A stretch of DNA of 64,000 bases, from contig NZ_QJVD01000002.1 in the NCBI RefSeq assembly GCF_003219815.1, positions 262,463 through 326,462 on the forward strand. The letters are read 5' to 3'. The translations under genes were made by a program, and so were the position numbers. This document shows positions 58,960-64,000 of the stretch, one piece after another. The stretch comes from Arthrobacter livingstonensis (lineage in GTDB: Bacteria; Actinomycetota; Actinomycetes; Actinomycetales; Micrococcaceae). The notes beneath the pieces are model-generated. The model made no database searches. It was not told where the DNA came from and saw nothing but the letters and a program-made list of their open reading frames with translations. Within the stretch, counting starts at the first letter, position 1; each line of letters begins with the position of its first letter.

Positions 58960-59898
58960 ATGTCCCCCAATATCCCTGCCATTGAAGTCTCCGGGCTGCG
59001 CAAGCACTTCGGGGCCACCACGGCGCTGGACGGTCTGGACCTCCGGGTCGAGAAGGGCACCGTTGCCGGCTTCCTCGGACCGAACGGTTCGGGCAAGTCG
59101 ACCACCATCCGCATCCTGCTTGGCTTGTTGAGGCCCGACGGCGGCACGGCAACACTGCTCGGAGGCGACCCCTGGCGGGACGCCGTGGAACTCCACCGCC
59201 GTCTGGCGTACGTTCCGGGGGACGTGAGCCTGTGGCCCAACCTCACCGGGGGGCAGGCCATCGACATCCTGTCCCGGCTGCGCGGCGGAGTTGATACCAA
59301 CAAGCGCGACCAGCTGCTCGAAAGGTTTGAGCTGGACCCCACCAAGAAGGCACGCAGCTACTCCAAGGGCAACCGGCAGAAGGTGGCGCTCGTGGCCGGA
59401 CTGGCATCCAACGCCGAGCTGCTGGTCCTGGACGAGCCGACGTCCGGCCTGGATCCCTTGATGCAGGAGGTGTTCACGGACTGTATTCGCGAGGTCAAGG
59501 CGCAGGGCCGCAGCGTGCTGCTCTCCAGCCACATCTTTGCCGAGGTGGAAAAGCTGTGCGACACCGTAACCATCATCCGGGACGGGCAGACAGTTGAGGC
59601 GGGCCGGCTGGACGAGCTCCGGCACCTGCACCGCACCACGGTTTCAGTGGTTCTGGACAGGGACGCCTCCGTCCTCGCTTCCGTTGCGGGCATCAACCAG
59701 CTCGTGGCGGACGGCACCAAGGCCACTTTCACCGTGGGCGAGGCGGAACTTGGCGGCGTGCTGGCCGCCCTTGCCGCCTACTCACCCCGGCAGCTGGTCT
59801 CCAGCCCGCCGTCGCTGGAGGACCTCTTCCTGCGCCACTACGGCGGTGCTGCCAAGGATGCCGGGGCCGCACCCGCGCAGAAGGCCGGCGTGCGATGA
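58960..59898 (+). CDS. ABC exporter ATP-binding protein (DrrA-like)
   Basis: A 312-residue ATPase of the CcmA/DrrA class. Walker A GPNGSGKST (~45-53), Q-loop region replaced by YVPGDVSLWPNLTGG (~86-100), signature YSKGNRQKVALVAGL, in the form common to this class rather than LSGGQ, Walker B LLVLDEPTSGLDPL and the H-loop VLLSSHIF. The last ~85 residues are a regulatory tail. It powers the permease encoded next, whose start overlaps its stop (ATGA). AAGGAA lies 5-6 nt before ATG. Confidence 0.93.
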   Translation: MSPNIPAIEVSGLRKHFGATTALDGLDLRVEKGTVAGFLGPNGSGKSTTIRILLGLLRPDGGTATLLGGDPWRDAVELHRRLAYVPGDVSLWPNLTGGQAIDILSRLRGGVDTNKRDQLLERFELDPTKKARSYSKGNRQKVALVAGLASNAELLVLDEPTSGLDPLMQEVFTDCIREVKAQGRSVLLSSHIFAEVEKLCDTVTIIRDGQTVEAGRLDELRHLHRTTVSVVLDRDASVLASVAGINQLVADGTKATFTVGEAELGGVLAALAAYSPRQLVSSPPSLEDLFLRHYGGAAKDAGAAPAQKAGVR

Positions 59899-61535
59899 CC
59901 ACCTCCACCGTCCCCGCCCACGCCGCCGCACCGGCCCCTGCCTTGGCCGGCACGCTGGCCCGGTACTGGATGTGCGTCCGCTTCCTCCTGCGCCGCAACT
60001 GGCTGCGGCTGGTCATTTGGGTGGCCGTACTGGCTGTCATGATCCCCATCGTCTACACCTCCCAACAGGAAGCCTTTCCCACGCAGGCGGACCGGGACGC
60101 GTACGCCAACGTGGCCAACACGCCGGCCATCGCGGCCATGACCGGCCTCCCCTACGCAGCCGGCAGCCTGGGTGGGATCCTCGTCATCAAGATCTGGATG
60201 ACGCTCGCCGTCGCACTGGGCCTGGCCTCGACCTTCCTTGTCACCCGCAACGGACGCGCCGATGAGGAGCAGGGGCGGACCGAACTGCTGCGTGCTTCGG
60301 CACTGGGCCGGCACGCGTACAGCCTGGCCAACTACACGGTTGTGGCCGGCCTGAGCGTCACCACGGGGCTGCTCATCTCGCTGCTCGCGCTCGCGGACAA
60401 GCTGCCCGCCGCCGGGTCGTGGGTATTGGGCGGCTCGATTGCCGGAGTCGGGCTGGCGTTTGTAGGCATTGCCGCGCTCTGCGGGCAGCTGGGCTCCACG
60501 AGCCGCGGCGCGAACTCCCTCGGCGTGGCCGTGTTAGCCGTGTTTTACCTGATCCGGGCCATCGCCGACGTGGACGCCCATGACACCAACGTCACGCCCC
60601 TGAGCTGGTTCTCGCCAATCGGTTGGGGCCAGAACATGCGCCCCTACGCGCGGGACTCGTGGTGGCCGTTCCTGGCCCTGCTGGCCCTGGCCGCTGCCGG
60701 ATGTGCCCTGGCCCTGCGCATCGAGGCCCGCCGCGACCTGGGGATGGGCCTGCTGCCGGCCCGCCCCGGACCGGCCCGGGCCACCGCGTTCCTGGCCTCG
60801 CCGCTGGGCCTGGCCTTACGCCTGCAGCGTGCCACGCTCATCTCGTGGCTCATTGGCGCCGTGGTCGCCGGGCTGTTCTTCGGCAGCGTGGCGAAGGCCA
60901 TGACCTCGGTGCTGGACCCGTCAAACTCGTTCGCCAAGGCATTTCTGGGCGGCTCCCAGGACATGCTCAACGGCATCCTGGGCACGTTTGTGCTGTTCAA
61001 CGGCATGCTGGCCGCTGCGTTTGCCGTCCAGAGCCTCTCCGGCGCCCGCGCCGAGGAGTCCGGCGGCCGGCTCGAGTCCCTCCTGGCCGGATCCCTGGCG
61101 CGTACGCGCTGGCTGGGCGCCAACCTTGCTGTGGCCGCGGTCGGCTCGGCCGTCATGCTGCTGCTCGGCGGCTGGCTCATGGGAGCCTCTTCCAACGGCG
61201 CCGCCACGGGGTCCGGGCTGGCATTGGCATCGTTTACGTACTGGCCAGCCGTGCTGTTGATGTTGGGGCTTCTCCTGTTCCTTAACGGCTTCCTGCCCCG
61301 GCCGGGTGTGAGCATCGCCTGGGCCGTCTACGGGGTGTCCGTCGTCATTGCCATGTTTGGCGGGCTGTTTTCGCTCTCCGAGCAGGCCATCAAAGCCACG
61401 CCGTTCGGCGCCGTTCCGCGACTGCCAGCCGAGGATTTCACGTTCCTGCCCGTCCTGGCCCTGGCCGCCATCGCCGTCGTGCTCGCCGTCCTCGGGATGC
61501 GCCGGTTCGCCACCCGGGACATCATGCCCGAGTAG
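59895..61535 (+). CDS. ABC exporter permease (polyketide-antibiotic type)
   Basis: A 546-residue membrane protein with about 12 helices made of two similar six-helix halves (residues ~35-300 and ~305-540), which is the fused ABC-2 permease form of actinobacterial antibiotic exporters. Marks: RADEEQGRTELLRASALGRH in half one and ARAEESGGRLESLLAGSLAR in half two, at the same relative place; these EExGRxE loops are typical. It is coupled to the ATPase gene and under the upstream TetR. Likely substrates are hydrophobic antibiotics. Confidence 0.9.
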   Translation: MTTSTVPAHAAAPAPALAGTLARYWMCVRFLLRRNWLRLVIWVAVLAVMIPIVYTSQQEAFPTQADRDAYANVANTPAIAAMTGLPYAAGSLGGILVIKIWMTLAVALGLASTFLVTRNGRADEEQGRTELLRASALGRHAYSLANYTVVAGLSVTTGLLISLLALADKLPAAGSWVLGGSIAGVGLAFVGIAALCGQLGSTSRGANSLGVAVLAVFYLIRAIADVDAHDTNVTPLSWFSPIGWGQNMRPYARDSWWPFLALLALAAAGCALALRIEARRDLGMGLLPARPGPARATAFLASPLGLALRLQRATLISWLIGAVVAGLFFGSVAKAMTSVLDPSNSFAKAFLGGSQDMLNGILGTFVLFNGMLAAAFAVQSLSGARAEESGGRLESLLAGSLARTRWLGANLAVAAVGSAVMLLLGGWLMGASSNGAATGSGLALASFTYWPAVLLMLGLLLFLNGFLPRPGVSIAWAVYGVSVVIAMFGGLFSLSEQAIKATPFGAVPRLPAEDFTFLPVLALAAIAVVLAVLGMRRFATRDIMPE

Positions 61536-61636
61536 GCGCGCGCCTGTTCGACGCCAGCGGGCAGCGCGGCACCGAACAGGCATAGCCTGAAGAGGTCCCG
61601 TGCACATGCCGGGACACCCAGGAGGAGGGAACGGCC

Positions 61637-62107
61637 ATGGACACAAACACTTTGGGCGGGGCGCTGGAACGCGAGCACCGGCAGATCGACGGCGGGATCG
61701 AGGCCTATCTGGCTGACTTGGCCGGTCCGGCCGACCCGTCGCCGCTGTTGTCCGCCCTGTCCGGCCTGCGCCGCCACATTTACCTGGAGGAGGAGTTCCT
61801 CTTCCCGCCCCTGAAGGCCGCCGGACTCATGGGACCCATCTTCGTCATGCTGCGCGAACACGGCCAATTGTGGAATTCCATGGATGCCGTGGAGGAACTC
61901 CTGGCCGCCGGCGCGGACGCGGATGCCCGCCGTGATGCCTGCACGGCACTCCTGGCCCTCCTCGATGCCCACAATTCCAAGGAGGAGCCCATCATCTACA
62001 CGCAGGCAGACGCCATCCTGTCCGCCGAAGCGGGCAGCGAGCTGGCTGATTTCCTTGCCCAAGGCACGACGCCGGACGGCTGGGTTTGCGACGCGGCCTC
62101 CCGTTAG
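61637..62107 (+). CDS. hemerythrin HHE-domain protein
   Basis: A 156-residue four-helix protein with the iron-binding pattern of HHE cation-binding proteins: LEREHRQIDGGIEAY (His15), LRRHIYLEEEFLFPPL (His, Glu), MLREHGQLWNSMD (His) and LDAHNSKEEPIIYTQAD (His, Glu). Such proteins bind a di-iron centre that senses or handles oxygen, NO or iron. GGAGGAGGGAACGG gives a strong ribosome binding site before ATG 61637. No operon partner; downstream is the dienelactone-hydrolase gene. Confidence 0.9.
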   Translation: MDTNTLGGALEREHRQIDGGIEAYLADLAGPADPSPLLSALSGLRRHIYLEEEFLFPPLKAAGLMGPIFVMLREHGQLWNSMDAVEELLAAGADADARRDACTALLALLDAHNSKEEPIIYTQADAILSAEAGSELADFLAQGTTPDGWVCDAASR

Positions 62108-62321
62108 CGCCCGGCCCACTTCGCGCGGCACCCCCGTCCGAGGCTGGTCCGGGGGCCGAGGATGCCGAAACGGATCATTGAGACGGATATATCAGCCTCA
62201 AAAGTCCTTTCCGGCATCAAACGTCCGCCCCTCCCCCGCCCGCCGGCATACAGCCGGCAAGTGGCCGGACCGCAATGTTTTTTCACCACCAAGCCCCTGC
62301 CATCTCCCAGCACGCTGTGCC

Positions 62322-63074
62322 ATGGTTGACACTATGGAAAAAATGCTTGATTTCACCGCCGCCGGACAGGAATTCCGCGCCTACCGGGCGCAACCCGTTG
62401 GCCGCGTGCGCGGCGCCGTCGTGGTCATCCACGAGATCTGGGGGCTCGCGGACCACATCAAGGACGTGGCTGACCGGTTCGCGGCCGAGGGCTACCTCGC
62501 TGTGGCTCCGGACCTGATGGGCTTGGCAGGCCTGGACGCCACGCTGCTGGCCGAGCTGGGTGCCGACCGCAGCGATCCCGTCAAGCGCACGGAAATCCAG
62601 CCCCGCATCAGGGCGGCCACCGAGCCCATGCGCGCGCCGGGCCGTGCCGAAAAGATCCAGGCCGGAGTCGCGGCGGTGTTTGATTACCTGGAGGCCAGCG
62701 CGGAAGGTGCCGGACGGACCGCCGTAGTCGGATTCTGTTTTGGCGGCACATACTCCTTCGCGCTGGCCGTGTCCGAACCGCGAGTGGCCGCGGCGGTGCC
62801 GTTTTATGGCCATGCCAGCTATGGCGTGGAGGAACTTTCCGGGATCGAGTGCCCTGTGCTGGCCTTTTACGGCGAGGAGGACAAGTCGCTCACGGACGAG
62901 CTGCCTGCGCTGATCGAGCACATGCGCCAGGCCGGCGTCGATTTCAAGTACACCGTTTTCACCGGTGCGGGCCATGCGTTCTTCAACGACACCAACCCGT
63001 TGTCCTACCGCCCGGAGCCGGCCGCCATTGCATGGGCCGAAACCCTTGAACTGTTGGGGCGGGCCTTGGGCTGA
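62322..63074 (+). CDS. dienelactone hydrolase family protein
   Basis: A 250-residue alpha/beta hydrolase: VVVIHEIWGLADHIKDVADR (~33-52, Glu of the oxyanion region), the nucleophile cysteine in VVGFCFGGTYSF (~141-152), the acid in AFYGEEDKSLTD and the catalytic His in TGAGHAFFND. The Cys-Asp-His set is that of dienelactone hydrolases of chlorocatechol breakdown, though most genomic members have unknown esters as substrate. ATG 62322 or 62334 is the start; neither has a clear ribosome binding site. The 214-bp gap before it holds only small hairpins. Confidence 0.9.
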   Translation: MVDTMEKMLDFTAAGQEFRAYRAQPVGRVRGAVVVIHEIWGLADHIKDVADRFAAEGYLAVAPDLMGLAGLDATLLAELGADRSDPVKRTEIQPRIRAATEPMRAPGRAEKIQAGVAAVFDYLEASAEGAGRTAVVGFCFGGTYSFALAVSEPRVAAAVPFYGHASYGVEELSGIECPVLAFYGEEDKSLTDELPALIEHMRQAGVDFKYTVFTGAGHAFFNDTNPLSYRPEPAAIAWAETLELLGRALG

Positions 63075-63093
63075 GCCCGCCTCTGACGGCCGT

Positions 63094-63858
63094 TTATGGC
63101 TGGTGGGGCCCGACGTTGTTAAAGGAATACAGGTGGATGCCCGACGGCGGGGCGGGGCTGGCCTCCAGCTCCGCTGTCAGCTGTTCCGGCCGGTAGCGGC
63201 CGCCGCCGAGCAGGTTCCTGCCCAGCGCCCCCTTCCCGCTGATGAAACGCAGCGAGCTGCCGACCCCGATCTTGGTGGCCAGGAGCACCAGCTTCGTCCG
63301 CGGCACGGCGCCGGCGACACCTGCCCATATGGGGAGCAGAACGCCTTCGCTGCGCAGCCCGGCCATGTAGCGGGAGATCGTCTCCGCAGAGAAGCACATC
63401 TGTGTGACAACGTAGCTGGCCAATTCCTGTTTGGCCAGCAGCGAATCCATCAGCTGGCTGTCGCTGATGGATGGGTGGCCTTCCGGATACCCGGCCACCC
63501 CAATCCTCATGTCGTTCCCCGCGAGATCCGCGATTTCGCGCATCAGGCTCTCACTCGATGCGAACGGCCCGGCGGGCATTGCGCTGTCCCCGCCAATGGC
63601 AAAGACTTCGGTGATCCCCGATGTACTGCAGGCGAGCAAAATGCGCGCGAGCTGTTCGCGGGAGGCAACGGACCGGGCAGCGAGGTGCGGGACCACGTTG
63701 AAGCCGTGTCCGGCCAAGGCGGCAGCGGTTTCCAGGGTGCGTTCGACGCCGTGGTGCGGCAGGCACGTGACGGTGATGGTGGTGCCGACTGACACACTCG
63801 CAAGCACGGACGGAACGATGTCCCTGGTGGGGATGATTTCCAGGCGGGTGGGGAGCAT
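63094..63858 (-). CDS. methylenetetrahydrofolate reductase-like protein
   Basis: A 254-residue TIM-barrel protein of the MetF-like superfamily, shorter than MetF (about 290). Seen: VTCLPHHGVERTLETAAAL (~30-48), GFNVVPHLAARSV (~53-65), ITEVFAIGGDSAMPAGPF (~84-101; GGD as in MetF), RIGVAGYPEGHPSI (~120-133) and PIWAGVAGAVPR. The AGYPEGHP motif is a MetF hallmark. It should bind flavin and a folate or folate-like one-carbon carrier; whether it is the cell's main MetF or a paralog linked to one-carbon degradation cannot be seen. GGAAGGAAG precedes ATG 63858. Follows another gene on the same strand by 27 bp. Confidence 0.85.
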   Translation of the reverse strand: MLPTRLEIIPTRDIVPSVLASVSVGTTITVTCLPHHGVERTLETAAALAGHGFNVVPHLAARSVASREQLARILLACSTSGITEVFAIGGDSAMPAGPFASSESLMREIADLAGNDMRIGVAGYPEGHPSISDSQLMDSLLAKQELASYVVTQMCFSAETISRYMAGLRSEGVLLPIWAGVAGAVPRTKLVLLATKIGVGSSLRFISGKGALGRNLLGGGRYRPEQLTAELEASPAPPSGIHLYSFNNVGPHQP

Positions 63859-63885
63859 CGTGCTTCCTTCCAGGTAGGGGTGCGG

Positions 63886-64000
63886 TTACCGGGCTGCGAT
63901 GAGGGATGCGGCTTCCTGGCGGCTGTGGCCGGAGTCCTCGATGCCTTCGGCGATGTGGGCCAGGTGCTCGGGGATGTCGCGGCCCTTCTTGCGCATGGCC
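63886..64000 (-). CDS. C-terminal end of a gene running in from the right
   Basis: The last 37 residues of a protein read in from the window edge: AMRKKGRDIPEHLAHIAEG, ending in an amphipathic helix SRQEAASLIAAR and TAA. The piece is too short to name. It lies 27 bp upstream of the methylenetetrahydrofolate reductase-like gene in the same direction, so the two are probably one operon of one-carbon metabolism. Confidence 0.55.
   Translation of the reverse strand, partial: AMRKKGRDIPEHLAHIAEGIEDSGHSRQEAASLIAAR

Noticed and set aside
59300-59400. Missing LSGGQ in the DrrA-like ATPase as a sign of inactivity
   Set aside because: YSKGNRQKV-type signatures are usual in this ABC-2 exporter class and Walker A, B and H-loop are intact.

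Overview
The window comes from a high-GC Gram-positive bacterium of the Actinomycetota, most likely Arthrobacter in the broad sense (Micrococcaceae). This is judged from protein character (MSMEG_4193 phosphatase, DUF3090 and SCO1664 families, a BioQ-type biotin regulator, PaaX, DrrAB-like exporter), strong G/C third-position bias, frequent GTG starts, and many genes whose -10 hexamer lies exactly 6 nt before the start codon, which is the leaderless-mRNA arrangement of actinobacteria. No rRNA, tRNA, CRISPR array, transposase or phage gene was seen. The first 2.5 kb is visibly more AT-rich and gene-poor than the rest.

Layout. 1-2.5 kb: truncated RCC1-repeat protein, small membrane protein, DHFR-like reductase, MsrA. 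2.8-4.9 kb: the conserved trio phosphatase / DUF3090 / SCO1664, here without mshC next to it. 5.1-13.5 kb: core genes ychF, rmuC, ispH, a membrane protein, xseA-xseB, a PPK2-family kinase and an alanine-type aminotransferase. 13.5-20 kb: orphan osmoprotectant-binding lipoprotein; a sugar locus (GH35 beta-galactosidase, LacI regulator with two operator-like dyads, BadF-type sugar kinase); nitronate monooxygenase, whose start codon is only 17 bp from that of the divergent kinase. 20-28 kb: LysR/MFS pair, PLP gamma-lyase with divergent Lrp regulator, MFS exporter with divergent Lrp regulator, CorA transporter.

28-34 kb: translationally coupled biotin operon bioB-bioA-bioF-P450-bioD on the minus strand, with a divergent TetR regulator (BioQ) and a perfect TTGAAC-N3-GTTCAA operator lying on the predicted leaderless start of bioB. 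34.3-36.6 kb: a clear TPP riboswitch, with an expression platform of two mutually exclusive hairpins, in front of a two-gene SDR / LLM-flavin-monooxygenase operon that is not a standard thiamin pathway. 36.7-45.7 kb: GNAT-AAA+ fusion protein, DHA2 exporter, RutE-like nitroreductase, SulP transporter, malate dehydrogenase, ArsR/SRPBCC pair, NUDIX hydrolase.

45.7-58.1 kb: an aromatic-degradation island. A minus-strand operon runs FAH-family hydrolase, cupin, TesB-type thioesterase, aryl-CoA ligase, fused flavin monooxygenase/old-yellow-enzyme reductase of the 2-aminobenzoyl-CoA (or salicylyl-CoA) type, then a broken formamidase-like hydrolase. Across from it are RidA, a PaaX regulator with a hotdog thioesterase, an Lrp regulator, kynureninase and an amino-acid permease interrupted by one amber codon. 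Together they suggest kynurenine -> anthranilate -> anthraniloyl-CoA -> dearomatised ring, with RidA and the FAH protein as candidates for deamination and ring opening. 58.2-64 kb: TetR-controlled DrrAB-type exporter, hemerythrin-domain protein, dienelactone hydrolase, methylenetetrahydrofolate-reductase-like protein and the end of another gene.

Three copies of an ~80-bp palindromic extragenic repeat (11.3 kb; an inverted pair at 38.2-38.4 kb) and a 59-bp near-perfect palindrome at 40.6 kb are the main non-coding elements. All assignments come from reading the sequence; no database search was possible.
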